From assembly GCF_002162355.1 (NCBI RefSeq), contig NZ_CP021434.1:3588001-3652000 (forward strand): 64,000 bases of DNA. Direction: 5' to 3'. Under the pieces are notes generated by a model. That model was not told the DNA's origin and did not search any database. It was given only the letters and a program-made list of their open reading frames with translations. The translations under genes were made by a program, and so were the position numbers. Positions within the stretch are counted from its first letter, which is position 1; each line of letters opens with the position of its first letter. This document shows positions 1 through 7,961 of the stretch, one piece after another. This DNA is from Tumebacillus avium. GTDB lineage: Bacteria > Bacillota > Bacilli > Tumebacillales > Tumebacillaceae.

Positions 1-13
1 TGGAGGTATCGTC

Positions 14-211
14 ATGGCAGGGAAAAAAGCGGGCGCGAAAAAGAAAACGCTGGTCGACACGTCACAGCGGCAGCAGCAGATGGCGATCGTCACCGTCGAC
101 ACGTGTCTGAAATGCCCCGCGGTCTGCACCCGCGGGGCCGCCTATATGGAGAAGATGTCAAAGCCGGGCTCAATCGGCTATGGCGTTCCTTGCATCCTGC
201 GGCGCAAGTAA
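14..211 (+). CDS. Small Cys-containing hypothetical protein
   Basis: A 65-residue protein with a Lys/Ala-rich basic N-terminus and a short Cys cluster, CLKCPAVC, followed by one more Cys near the C-terminus (GVPCIL). The Cys spacing could bind a metal or form disulfides, but no known family was recognised. A strong GGAGG lies 7 bases before the ATG. The stop lies about 20 bases before the start of the kinase-like gene, so the two are probably co-transcribed. The upstream context lies outside the window. Function unknown. Confidence 0.65.
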   Translation: MAGKKAGAKKKTLVDTSQRQQQMAIVTVDTCLKCPAVCTRGAAYMEKMSKPGSIGYGVPCILRRK

Positions 212-231
212 ACTGGGAAGGGGGAGTCCTC

Positions 232-894
232 ATGATCGAAGACGTGCAAAAACATGTGGGGCAGGTCTGCGTGCGCTCCGTCAATCGGCGCGATCCGGTC
301 GATGTGCGGGAACAGCCGGACAACTGGCGCTGCATCGGGGTCGGCAATTCGGCCGCCGTGTTTCAGCCCAAAGACCATCCGCAGACGGTGGTCAAGGTGT
401 ACGCCGACACACACGCCCACATCGCTTCTGAAGAAGCGGCCATCTACGAGCAGCTTGGGGATTCGCCTTATTTCCCGCATTATTACGGACGGGGAGCTAA
501 TTTTCTCGTCATCGAATACAAACAAGGCACCAATCTGTATGACTGCCTGCTGCAGGGAATTCGGATTCCCGAGCAGGTGATCCAAGACGTGGATGAAGCG
601 ATTCGGTATGCGCGTCGCTGCGGGCTGAACCCGGCCGACATCCATGTCAAAAATGTGCTGGTCCACAACGGCCGGGGCTATCTGGTCGACGTGTCCGACT
701 ACGGCAAAGCGGGCGAGTGCAGGCGCTGGGAGACCTTGAAAAAGGCCTACTACGACTACTACCTCGACCTTTACAAGCCGGGCCTGACCGTCCCGTCCTG
801 GCTCTTGGAGACGATTCGCAAGTGGTACAAAGCAAATGAAGGCGAAGGCGACATCCTCGGGTTTGCCGAGCGGATCAAGCGGATGTTTTTCTGA
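232..894 (+). CDS. YrzF-like protein kinase-fold protein
   Basis: About 220 residues resembling the short bacterial Ser/Thr kinase-like proteins of the YrzF type. Visible kinase-fold elements are a VVKVYA segment (possible ATP-binding Lys), an E in the following helix region, the hinge-like FLVIEYKQG, and NPADIHVKNVLV in the catalytic-loop position followed by YLVDVSDYG in place of DFG. The usual HRD is degenerate, so activity is uncertain. The ATG at 232 is preceded by GGGAAGGGGG; an in-frame upstream ATG at 103 lies inside the previous gene and was not chosen. It ends just before a bidirectional terminator. Confidence 0.75.
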   Translation: MIEDVQKHVGQVCVRSVNRRDPVDVREQPDNWRCIGVGNSAAVFQPKDHPQTVVKVYADTHAHIASEEAAIYEQLGDSPYFPHYYGRGANFLVIEYKQGTNLYDCLLQGIRIPEQVIQDVDEAIRYARRCGLNPADIHVKNVLVHNGRGYLVDVSDYGKAGECRRWETLKKAYYDYYLDLYKPGLTVPSWLLETIRKWYKANEGEGDILGFAERIKRMFF

Positions 895-905
895 GCCGCA
901 ATCAT

Positions 906-945
906 AAAAAAGTGGAGTCCGCTAATGTGCGTACTCCACTTTTTC
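906..945. terminator. Bidirectional intrinsic terminator
   Basis: AAAAAGTGGAGT and its complement ACTCCACTTTTT form a stem around a 12-base loop, with A-run and T-run flanks. It ends the kinase-like gene on + and the convergent STAS-like gene on -, whose last codons form one arm. Confidence 0.8.
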
Positions 946-1290
946 TTCGGTCAAAAACTGCAAGGCGTCTTCTTGTCTGGTAAAGTAACCCCGCTCCTCC
1001 GGGTGGGCGGCCCGTTTGCGCAGCTCTTTCATCAGGTGGCTCAGTGAGCCGTAGTCGGACGAAAGATAGGCGCAGCGCTTCACGCCGTAGTCGAGCAGGA
1101 GGAGATGTTTGTCTGTCAGCATGCTCAAGTGTTCGGGATTAAGCTCGGACAGGTCGATCAGGACGGTAAAGCCTGGTCTGGTCAAAGGAAGCAAGCGTTC
1201 CAGACTGTTCGTAGCTTGGGTTGAGAGAATTTCGTCTGCCCGTTTGGCATAGATTCGATTGGCTTCAACATCGAGGCTGTATTGAACCAT
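922..1290 (-). CDS. STAS/SpoIIAA-like hypothetical protein
   Basis: A 122-residue soluble protein with the alternating beta/alpha layout of SpoIIAA/STAS-like domains: an N-terminal strand (MVQYSLDVEANRIY), a hydrophobic strand TVLIDLSELN at about residue 40, and a later CAYLSSDYGSL segment. No catalytic motif is visible. It is transcribed alone, convergent with the kinase-like gene. The ATG follows a GGGGAG about 11 bases upstream. The fold assignment is by pattern only; function unknown. Confidence 0.6.
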   Translation of the reverse strand: MVQYSLDVEANRIYAKRADEILSTQATNSLERLLPLTRPGFTVLIDLSELNPEHLSMLTDKHLLLLDYGVKRCAYLSSDYGSLSHLMKELRKRAAHPEERGYFTRQEDALQFLTEEKVEYAH

Positions 1291-1445
1291 TCACATTTTC
1301 ACTCCCCGTACAAAGTCTTAACCCTACGCCAAATTATATGATAGAAAAAACGTCCTGTATAGAGAATTTGCGTATAGAAATGAGAAAATTTCTACTCTTT
1401 GGCCCGGACACCAAGAACTACCTGCATCTGATCGGGCCAATTCGT

Positions 1446-1465
1446 GTTACAATACATCTTGTAAC
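1446..1465. promoter_or_regulatory. Inverted repeat over a possible -10 box
   Basis: GTTACAA and TTGTAAC form a perfect 7-bp inverted repeat with a 6-base spacer. It overlaps a -10-like TACAAT (1448-1453). Placed about 115 bases upstream of the XPB helicase gene, it could be an operator. No good -35 was found. Confidence 0.35.
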
Positions 1466-1497
1466 GGCTTACTTCTTACAACTCGAACAACCATTGA

Positions 1498-1532
1498 GAC
1501 TCCGCATCGGTCAGGATCGCGGGGTTTTTTTT
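1498..1532 (+). terminator. Terminator-like hairpin upstream of the helicase gene
   Basis: ACTCCGC pairs with GCGGGGT (one G-U) and is followed directly by eight T. It lies between the TACAAT/inverted-repeat element and the helicase start, so it may be an attenuator in the leader or the end of a short transcript. Confidence 0.5.
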
Positions 1533-1579
1533 ATGCCCAAAACGGAAAAACTATGGAGAGAATGGAAGGAGATGACAGT

Positions 1580-3262
1580 TTGTCCTCTTCAAAAATGATC
1601 CCCAGACCTTTGATCGTCCAATCGGACGGCACGCTCCTCGTGGAGACGGCGCATCCCGACTTCGAAGGAGTGCGCGATCAATTGTTAGGCTTTGCAGAGC
1701 TTTTGAAAAGTCCTGAGCATTTTCATACATACCGAATCAGCACGATCTCGCTGTGGCACGCCGCGGCGATGGGCCAGACCCCGGAGACGGTGCTTGGCGT
1801 CCTGCACGCAGAGAGCCGCTATCCGCTGCCGTTGTCCCTGCAGCAGATGGTGCTGACCGAGATGAACAAATACGGCTCGCTGACGCTGGTGCCGGGCGAG
1901 GGCTGTCACGTGCTGGAAGGCGAGCGCGATCTGCTCGAAGAGATCCGCCGGCTGCCGGAGCTGAAAGAGCACCTGACCGGCCGCAAGCGCACCGTCCTGC
2001 AGATCAAGGAAAACGCGCGCGGCGCCGTCAAGCGACTGCTCGCCAAACACGGCTATCCGGTCCGTGACCGCGTCGGCTATGTGGACGGTGATCTCCTGCC
2101 TTTGTCGCTGTTGACGAAGACCAGGGGCGGGCAAGCCTTCCTGCTCCGCCCGTACCAACTGGAGGCGGTGAACGCGTTTGCGGCAGGCGGTGTGGACGGC
2201 GGCAGCGGCGTGGTCGTGCTGCCCTGCGGCGCGGGGAAGACGGTGGTCGGGATCGCGGCGATCGCGAGGTTGCAGACGCACACCCTGATCTTGACGCCCA
2301 ACATCCTCGCCGCCCGGCAATGGATCACCGAGCTGCTCGACAAGACCGACCTCGCGCCGGACGTCATCGGCGAATACACAGCGGAGAAGAAGGACATCAA
2401 GCCGATCACCGTCACCACCTACCAGATGCTCACCTACCGCAGCGGCAAGCGCTATCCGCACTTTGAACGGCTGAACAGCGTGCGTTGGGGCCTGATCGTC
2501 TATGACGAAGTGCATCTGCTGCCCGCGCCGATCTTCCGCTTGACCGCCGATGTGCAGAGCACGCGGCGATTGGGGCTGACGGCGACGTTGGTCCGTGAAG
2601 ACGGAGCGGAGCATGACGTGTTTGCGATGATCGGCCCGAAAAAATATGAGGTGCCGTGGAAGCTGATGGAGTCGGGCGGCTATATCGCACCGACCGAGTG
2701 CTATGAGATCAATGTAGCGATGCCGCGCGACTGGCGCATTCGCTACACCTCGGCTGCACAGCGTCAGAAATACCGCATCGCTTCGCTCAACCCGGAAAAG
2801 TATGCTGTGATCCGCGCCTTGCTCGACAAGCACCGCGACGACCGGGTGCTGATCATCGGGCAGTATTTGGAGCAGCTCGATGAAGTGGGCGCTCTGTTCG
2901 GAGTGCCGGTGCTGACCGGCAAAACGAAGATGGCGGAACGGGAGCAGCTATTCCAACAATTTCGTGACGGTGAGCTCTCCGTGCTGATCGTCTCAAAAGT
3001 CGCCAATGTCGCGATCGACCTGCCGGACGCCAATGTGGCGATCCAGATCTCCGGCACGTTTGGCTCACGGCAGGAAGAGGCGCAGCGCATCGGACGGATC
3101 TTGCGCCCGAACAAGGACGGCAGCACGTCCTATTTTTACACGGTCGTCACCCGCGACACGGTCGACCGCGAGATGGCGAACCACCGCCAGCTGTTTTTGA
3201 CCGAGCAAGGCTACACCTATCATGTTCTGAATGCTGAAGAGATTGGAGGGGCTGCACGATGA
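1580..3262 (+). CDS. XPB-type DNA helicase (DEAD/DEAH superfamily 2)
   Basis: A 560-residue bacterial XPB homologue, an ATP-driven DNA helicase/translocase of the repair type. Visible parts are an N-terminal XPB-specific domain, Walker A CGAGKT at about residue 215, the DEVH box in VYDEVHLLP at about 310, LGLTATLVREDG (motif III plus the RED element of XPB), and a C-terminal helicase lobe ending with the motif VI-type QRIGRILRP. GGAAGGAG sits 8 bases before the TTG at 1580, which I prefer to the ATG at 1553. The stop overlaps the next gene by 4 bases (ATGA), so the two are translationally coupled. Mycobacterial XPB has a comparable neighbour. Confidence 0.88.
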   Translation: MSSSKMIPRPLIVQSDGTLLVETAHPDFEGVRDQLLGFAELLKSPEHFHTYRISTISLWHAAAMGQTPETVLGVLHAESRYPLPLSLQQMVLTEMNKYGSLTLVPGEGCHVLEGERDLLEEIRRLPELKEHLTGRKRTVLQIKENARGAVKRLLAKHGYPVRDRVGYVDGDLLPLSLLTKTRGGQAFLLRPYQLEAVNAFAAGGVDGGSGVVVLPCGAGKTVVGIAAIARLQTHTLILTPNILAARQWITELLDKTDLAPDVIGEYTAEKKDIKPITVTTYQMLTYRSGKRYPHFERLNSVRWGLIVYDEVHLLPAPIFRLTADVQSTRRLGLTATLVREDGAEHDVFAMIGPKKYEVPWKLMESGGYIAPTECYEINVAMPRDWRIRYTSAAQRQKYRIASLNPEKYAVIRALLDKHRDDRVLIIGQYLEQLDEVGALFGVPVLTGKTKMAEREQLFQQFRDGELSVLIVSKVANVAIDLPDANVAIQISGTFGSRQEEAQRIGRILRPNKDGSTSYFYTVVTRDTVDREMANHRQLFLTEQGYTYHVLNAEEIGGAAR

Positions 3263-4845
3263 GGCTCAGTGAATGTTTAAACTCGTCCAGCGTCGACACG
3301 TTGCGCAAGATCGCAGAGAGCTATGAGTTCGACTGCTCGTTAAGCTCGAAAAACGCGCTGATGCAGGAGATCCTGACCCATTTTAACAACCGCAAATTTA
3401 TCGAAACCGCCTTCTCAGCTCTGGAGGAGAACGCCTACAAAGAAGCGGTCTCCCAGCTGATGCTCGACCGGCGCGAGACGTTTTCCCGCGAAGACGTGCT
3501 GGCGATGGTGCAGCGCACAGGCGACACCGCAGGCGTTGACGGGCAGAAGCAGATGCAGCGCCTGCTGCAAGACGGCTGGCTGTATTGCCTGAACTCCAAA
3601 GGCGGGCGCCAGATCTACTACATACCGGACGACCTGCGCCGCACGATGCGCGAGTATCTCGCCGACAACCTCAAGCAGCGCGTCCGCATCGCCGAAAGCG
3701 CGCCGATCGTCTACCGCGATGAAAACATGGCCCTGCAGCGCGACTTGGCCCTGTTCCTGAATTTTGTCAGTAAAAACGACATCCGCATCACCAAAGACGG
3801 CACGATCATGAAACGGGCGCAGCAGCAGATCCTCGCCCTTTTTGAAATCAAAGAGGAGGCGCTCGGCAAAGTCTCCTGGCGATTTGGCTATGGACGCCGC
3901 TTTCACGATTATCCCGACCGCTTTGCCCTGATCTACGACTACTGCTTCAACCGCGGGCTGATCGAGGAGACGCAGGAAGGCGAACTGCTCGTCACCAAGC
4001 AGGCGGCAGAGTGGCTTTTGCAGTCCGAAAAGGAGCGCGCTGCCGACCTGTTCCGCTATTGGCGGCTGCTCTACCGCCGGCCGATCCCGCAGCTGAAGCT
4101 GTGCATCGCCACGCTGGCCCAGACGGCAAAGGGGGACTGGGTGCATGTCGCTTCGATGAACGAACTGCTCGCCCCCTATGTCGGCGATTATTATTATGAA
4201 AAAGCCGAGCTGGTCATGGAGCAGCGCATCTACCAGATGCTCGTCCACCAGGGTCTGCTCGCCCACGGGCAACTCGCCTGTGGCACGGCGGTGATCAAAC
4301 TGACTCCGTTTGGGCGCGAATTTCTGCTCGATGAAGCGGTGGAGATCGAAGAAGAGCCGGAAGAGACGCAGGACCTGCGTTCGATGCCGGTGATCATCCA
4401 GCCGAATTTTGACCTGCTGGTGCCGTTGGAATCGTTTGAGCGCATCGCGTGGGAGCTGGAGGAGCTGACCGACCTGATCCGCGTCGATACGATGCGCGTG
4501 CACCGCCTGACCAAAAAAAGCGTGCTGCGCGCCTTTGATTTTGGCTGGACCTGTGAGACGGTGCTCGACTTCTTGCGCGAAGAGTCGGACGGGCTGGTGC
4601 CGGGCAATGTCGAGCGGATGATCGAGCAGTGGGCCGCCGAGTTTGGCCGGGTCAAGCTGTACCGTGCAGTCGTCGTCGAATGCAGCGACGAGGCGACCGC
4701 CAAGGACCTCAAGAGCCTCCCGGAGTTGAAGCCGCATGTAAGGCTGGAACTGACTCCGACCCACCTGCTGATCGCCGAGGCCGGGCTCCCGCTCGTGCAG
4801 GCGCAGCTGGCCAAGCTGGGCTACCCGGCCGAGCTGATCGAATAG
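3259..4845 (+). CDS. XPB-associated helicase-domain protein
   Basis: A 528-residue protein translationally coupled to the XPB helicase. The C-terminal half, from about residue 370 (RSMPVIIQPNFDLLVPLE through RVHRLTKKSVLRAF), matches the XPB/Ssl2-type N-terminal domain family seen in stand-alone partners of bacterial XPB. The rest is helical, with winged-helix-like stretches and no Walker motif, so it is not itself an ATPase. It probably binds or regulates the helicase or supplies DNA binding. It has no nuclease motif like that of archaeal Bax1. A strong terminator follows. Confidence 0.75.
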   Translation: MRLSECLNSSSVDTLRKIAESYEFDCSLSSKNALMQEILTHFNNRKFIETAFSALEENAYKEAVSQLMLDRRETFSREDVLAMVQRTGDTAGVDGQKQMQRLLQDGWLYCLNSKGGRQIYYIPDDLRRTMREYLADNLKQRVRIAESAPIVYRDENMALQRDLALFLNFVSKNDIRITKDGTIMKRAQQQILALFEIKEEALGKVSWRFGYGRRFHDYPDRFALIYDYCFNRGLIEETQEGELLVTKQAAEWLLQSEKERAADLFRYWRLLYRRPIPQLKLCIATLAQTAKGDWVHVASMNELLAPYVGDYYYEKAELVMEQRIYQMLVHQGLLAHGQLACGTAVIKLTPFGREFLLDEAVEIEEEPEETQDLRSMPVIIQPNFDLLVPLESFERIAWELEELTDLIRVDTMRVHRLTKKSVLRAFDFGWTCETVLDFLREESDGLVPGNVERMIEQWAAEFGRVKLYRAVVVECSDEATAKDLKSLPELKPHVRLELTPTHLLIAEAGLPLVQAQLAKLGYPAELIE

Positions 4846-4868
4846 AGTTGTCCGCTAAATAAATCCCG

Positions 4869-4890
4869 TACGGGCCTTGACAGGCCCGTT
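4869..4890 (+). terminator. Intrinsic terminator of the helicase pair
   Basis: ACGGGCC, TTGAC loop, then GGCCCGT and a run of six T, about 25 bases after the stop codon. Confidence 0.85.
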
Positions 4891-5086
4891 TTTTATTTCC
4901 TCCAATTCCCCCTTCACAGACAATCCTGTTAACCTATAGAATAGAAGCATAGGCAAACACACAAATTCCAAATTTGTTGCAGAAAAAAGGAAAACATCAG
5001 CGACCCAACGAATATAATACAGTAAGAAAATTCACAACATTCCGAATGAATCCGGTTGTGAAGACACAGTGAAGGAGGGAACGGCG

Positions 5087-5638
5087 ATGGGAGAAGTCAT
5101 TACGATTGCTGAAAAGAAAACGTTTATTAAGTGGTTTATCGAGAAGTACGACCTGCAAAACCGTGAAGCGGAGTGGCTTTTGCAATACGTTGCCTCGTCC
5201 GATCAGTTGCTTGAGCGCGTTCACTTCATTGATAACTTCCGCAACCTCCCCAAGACGATTTTGATCTCGACCAAGTGCGTGCAGATGACGCCTTTCAAAT
5301 TTTACAAAAACAAGCGTGTGACGTCCGATGTGGAAAAGGCGTTTCTCGACATTCACAATAACCCAAGCGAAGACATCTATATCGGATTGTTCTTCAAAGA
5401 CCGCACCACCTCCCCGGAATATGCTTCGGTTCTCGAGCAGAACCCGATGGATGATACAAAAGAAACGATCGACGCGCTCGTCTCGCTGCAGGCGGAACTG
5501 GTGCTCGATTACGCGCTGAAAACGTTCCGTGTGGACGCTCTGAAGCAAGAGATCGACAAGGCGCTGGATCGCGGCGACAAAAACATGTTCGTGGAATTGT
5601 CAACAAAACTTCGCGAAGAGATGGAACTGGGCACTTGA
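5087..5638 (+). CDS. reoY: ReoY/YpiB, UPF0302 proteolytic degradation factor
   Basis: A 183-residue UPF0302 (YpiB) protein. In Listeria the homologue ReoY promotes ClpCP degradation of MurA and so tunes peptidoglycan synthesis. The N-terminal YpiB domain includes FIKWFIEKYDLQ and WLLQYVASSDQLLERVHF; the C-terminus (ALDRGDKNMFVELSTKL) fits the short IDEAL motif. AAGGAGG lies 8 bases before the ATG at 5087; the GTG at 5069 overlaps that ribosome site and was rejected. Its position ahead of qcrABC matches Bacillus. A possible -10 TATAAT lies at 5013-5018 without a clear -35. Confidence 0.9.
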   Translation: MGEVITIAEKKTFIKWFIEKYDLQNREAEWLLQYVASSDQLLERVHFIDNFRNLPKTILISTKCVQMTPFKFYKNKRVTSDVEKAFLDIHNNPSEDIYIGLFFKDRTTSPEYASVLEQNPMDDTKETIDALVSLQAELVLDYALKTFRVDALKQEIDKALDRGDKNMFVELSTKLREEMELGT

Positions 5639-5655
5639 GCCCGGTTCTTTTTTTT
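5624..5655 (+). terminator. Intrinsic terminator overlapping the reoY stop
   Basis: GAACTGGGC pairs with GCCCGGTTC (one G-U), followed by about ten T. The 5' arm is inside the last codons of reoY. Confidence 0.85.
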
Positions 5656-5707
5656 GTACATAATAAAGAGAAGGATACTCCATACTGGAAAGGAGGGAGA
5701 GGTTACC

Positions 5708-6421
5708 ATGAAACTGACACATGTACATATGAAAAACTTCGAAGAGTACAAGCCCTACATCGACACCCTGATCCTGCCCGTCGGCGCGATTGAAGCGCAC
5801 GGCCCGCACGCCCCGCTTGGCACCGACATGCTGATTCCGCAGCTGATCGCCGAGTATATTGAAGGCAAGCTGTCCGGACGGGTCTGGACGGCGCCGGTGA
5901 TCCCGTACGGACACTGCGCGGTGCTGGCCGATTTTCCGGGCACGATCGACGTGCCGAACCGCATCCTTGCCGATTATGTCCATGCGGTCGTCGCTTCTTT
6001 CTCCAGGTACGGCATCAAGCATGTCGTGCTGCTCAACGGCCACGGCGGCAACATCACGGCGCTGAACGAAACGGCGATGCGCCTGACGGAGCTTAACCTG
6101 CACGTGCTGGTCAGCAACTACTGGCTGGACTACCAGGCGGAGATTCGGGAAATCACGCCCGGCACCGGCCACGGCGGGGAAGATGAGACGTCGCTGGTGA
6201 TGGTGGCAGCCAAAGGGGCGGTCGACCTCACGCTCGCGGGCAACCACGAGCTCGACGCACCGACCCGCGCCCGCTTCCCGGAGATGGGCAAGCGCCTGTA
6301 CCCGAACGGGTACTCCGGCCATGCGGCTGCGGCCAGCGCCGAGAAGGGCGATCGGCTCTTGCAGCTGATCGGCGATCGCATTTTGCAGGAGATCACGCAG
6401 ATGTGGGAGCTCAACTCGTAA
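5708..6421 (+). CDS. Creatininase-family amidohydrolase
   Basis: A 237-residue creatininase-family metal amidohydrolase. Metal-ligand motifs are clear: EAHGPHAPLGTDM near residue 30, NGHGGN near 115 and GHGGEDETS near 155, as in creatinine amidohydrolase, ArfB and MftE-like enzymes. The substrate cannot be read from the sequence. No mycofactocin genes are near, so MftE is unlikely. The start is an ATG with AAAGGAGGG upstream. It sits between terminators and the qcr promoter, so it is probably a single transcription unit inserted into an otherwise Bacillus-like order. Confidence 0.85.
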   Translation: MKLTHVHMKNFEEYKPYIDTLILPVGAIEAHGPHAPLGTDMLIPQLIAEYIEGKLSGRVWTAPVIPYGHCAVLADFPGTIDVPNRILADYVHAVVASFSRYGIKHVVLLNGHGGNITALNETAMRLTELNLHVLVSNYWLDYQAEIREITPGTGHGGEDETSLVMVAAKGAVDLTLAGNHELDAPTRARFPEMGKRLYPNGYSGHAAAASAEKGDRLLQLIGDRILQEITQMWELNS

Positions 6422-6531
6422 CTTTTTGTGACACTTTTTGCGGCGCTCTGATGTTTGACCCGCTGTGAAACGGGGAAAACATAAGGGAAAACCGTTGTCG
6501 GGGCGCCTTGAGAAAAGTTGCACATGCTTGC

Positions 6532-6560
6532 TTGACACTGTATAGAGCAGAATGTAAGAT
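6532..6560 (+). promoter_or_regulatory. Sigma-A-type promoter of qcrABC
   Basis: A perfect -35 TTGACA (6532-6537), a 17-base spacer and a -10 TAAGAT (6555-6560), about 100 bases before qcrA. The leader holds a CATACC/GGTATG inverted repeat near 6592-6610. Confidence 0.75.
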
Positions 6561-6661
6561 TGAAGCGAAGATAGTACGGGTCATTTTTCCCATACCAGGG
6601 TTAGGGTATGACAGCAAGATGACTGGCACGATTTTTTGTCAACGGTAGGGAGGTAAGAACA

Positions 6662-7210
6662 ATGAGTGATCAAAAGAACCAGGGGAAAGAAGGACTCTCC
6701 CGCCGTCAGTTCCTCACTTATGCATTGGGGGGCACTGGCGCGTTTATGGCAGCTACGATTGCAGCGCCTTTGATTCCGTTCACCCTTGATCCGCTCACTC
6801 GCTCCGGCGCAGGCACTTTTGTCGACTCAGGCTTGAGTGAAGCTGATGTCAAAGCGGATCTGCCGCAGCTGATTGAGTTCAAAGTCCACCGCAAAGACGG
6901 CTGGATTGAAGAGAACGCGAAGTACACCGCTTGGGTGATCAAGGACGAGCAGGGCAAGATCCTGGCAATGTCCCCGGTCTGCACCCACTTGGGCTGCCAG
7001 GTAGCTGGCACGACCGACCCGAACGGAAACGCACAGCCGGCAGCAGACGGCAAATGGTGGTTCCATTGCCCGTGCCACGGCGGTCGTTACACCGTCACCG
7101 GCATCAATGACCCGACCAAACCGCCGACTCGTCCGCTCGACTTGTTTGAGACGAAGGTTGAAGGCGGCAAAGTAATGATCAGCTCCAAGCTGAACCAGCG
7201 TAAAGCGTAA
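6662..7210 (+). CDS. qcrA: Menaquinol:cytochrome c reductase Rieske subunit QcrA
   Basis: A 182-residue Rieske [2Fe-2S] subunit of the bc-type complex that passes electrons from menaquinol toward cytochrome c. A twin-arginine start (SRRQFLTYALGG) precedes one membrane helix, which fits Tat export. Cluster-binding boxes are CTHLGC at about residue 106 and CPCHGG at about 136. It is the first gene of qcrABC, under the TTGACA/TAAGAT promoter. The length is normal for the family. Confidence 0.95.
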   Translation: MSDQKNQGKEGLSRRQFLTYALGGTGAFMAATIAAPLIPFTLDPLTRSGAGTFVDSGLSEADVKADLPQLIEFKVHRKDGWIEENAKYTAWVIKDEQGKILAMSPVCTHLGCQVAGTTDPNGNAQPAADGKWWFHCPCHGGRYTVTGINDPTKPPTRPLDLFETKVEGGKVMISSKLNQRKA

Positions 7211-7239
7211 TTGACGTTGAAAGTAGGTGAGTAAGACAG

Positions 7240-7911
7240 ATGTTGAAAAAAACATATGACTGGATTGACGAACGACTGGGCGTAACTCCGATCTGGCGCG
7301 ACATCGCCGATCACGATGTCCCGGCTCACGTCAACCCGGCGAACAAGATGTCCGCGTTCGTCTACTGCTTCGGCGGCCTGACGTTCCTGATCATCGTCAC
7401 GCAGATTCTGTCCGGTATGTTCCTCGCTATGTACTATGTGCCTGATATTGTAAACGCTTATCGCTCCGTACAATACATCACGGATGAAGTATTGCTTGGC
7501 AACATTGTCCGAGGGATGCACTTCTGGGGAGCGTCATTGGTCATTATCATGATGTTCCTGCACATGCTTCGCGTATTCTTCACCGGTTCGTACAAAGCTC
7601 CGCGCGAGCTGAACTGGGTTGTCGGCGTCCTGATTTTCTTCGTCGTCATCGGCTTCGGCTTCACCGGCTATCTCTTGCCGTGGGACCAAAAAGCTTACTG
7701 GGCGACCGCTGTAGGTGCTCAGATCGCAGAAACCGTTCCGTTCCTTGGTCCGTACATCAAGACCCTGCTGATCGGCGGCGACATCCTCGGCGCGCTGACC
7801 CTGACTCGCTTCTTTGCGATTCACGTGTTCTTCCTGCCGGCTGCTCTTCTCGGGCTGTTGGGCTTGCATTTCATCATGATCCGCAAACAAGGTATCGCCG
7901 GTCCTCTCTAA
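7240..7911 (+). CDS. qcrB: Menaquinol:cytochrome c reductase cytochrome b subunit QcrB
   Basis: A 223-residue cytochrome b6-type subunit with four membrane helices. Haem-ligand histidines lie in GMHFWGASL and MMFLHMLRVFF, and in AIHVFFLPA and LGLHFIMIR. A PRELNWVVG loop precedes GFGFTGYLLPWDQKAYWA, which is typical of the quinone-site region. AGTAGGTGAGTAAG supplies the ribosome site. The split b6 / subunit IV organisation is normal for Bacillales. Confidence 0.95.
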   Translation: MLKKTYDWIDERLGVTPIWRDIADHDVPAHVNPANKMSAFVYCFGGLTFLIIVTQILSGMFLAMYYVPDIVNAYRSVQYITDEVLLGNIVRGMHFWGASLVIIMMFLHMLRVFFTGSYKAPRELNWVVGVLIFFVVIGFGFTGYLLPWDQKAYWATAVGAQIAETVPFLGPYIKTLLIGGDILGALTLTRFFAIHVFFLPAALLGLLGLHFIMIRKQGIAGPL

Positions 7912-7961
7912 GATCGATGCGGGTTCAGCTCAACTGTTAACTGAGAAGGAGGTTAAAAAGA

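Noticed and set aside
1440..1552. T-box or riboswitch leader
   Set aside because: No T-box sequence or known aptamer core is seen; the leader is too short.
1221..1598. 125-residue ORF before the helicase gene
   Set aside because: It crosses the start of a divergent gene, a palindrome and a terminator-like hairpin, and has no ribosome site or recognisable domain.
1685..2833. 382-residue minus-strand ORF inside the helicase gene
   Set aside because: It is a shadow of GC-rich codons with no ribosome site; the helicase motifs are all on the + strand.
5708..6421. Mycofactocin MftE
   Set aside because: Other mft genes are absent and the family has many other members.
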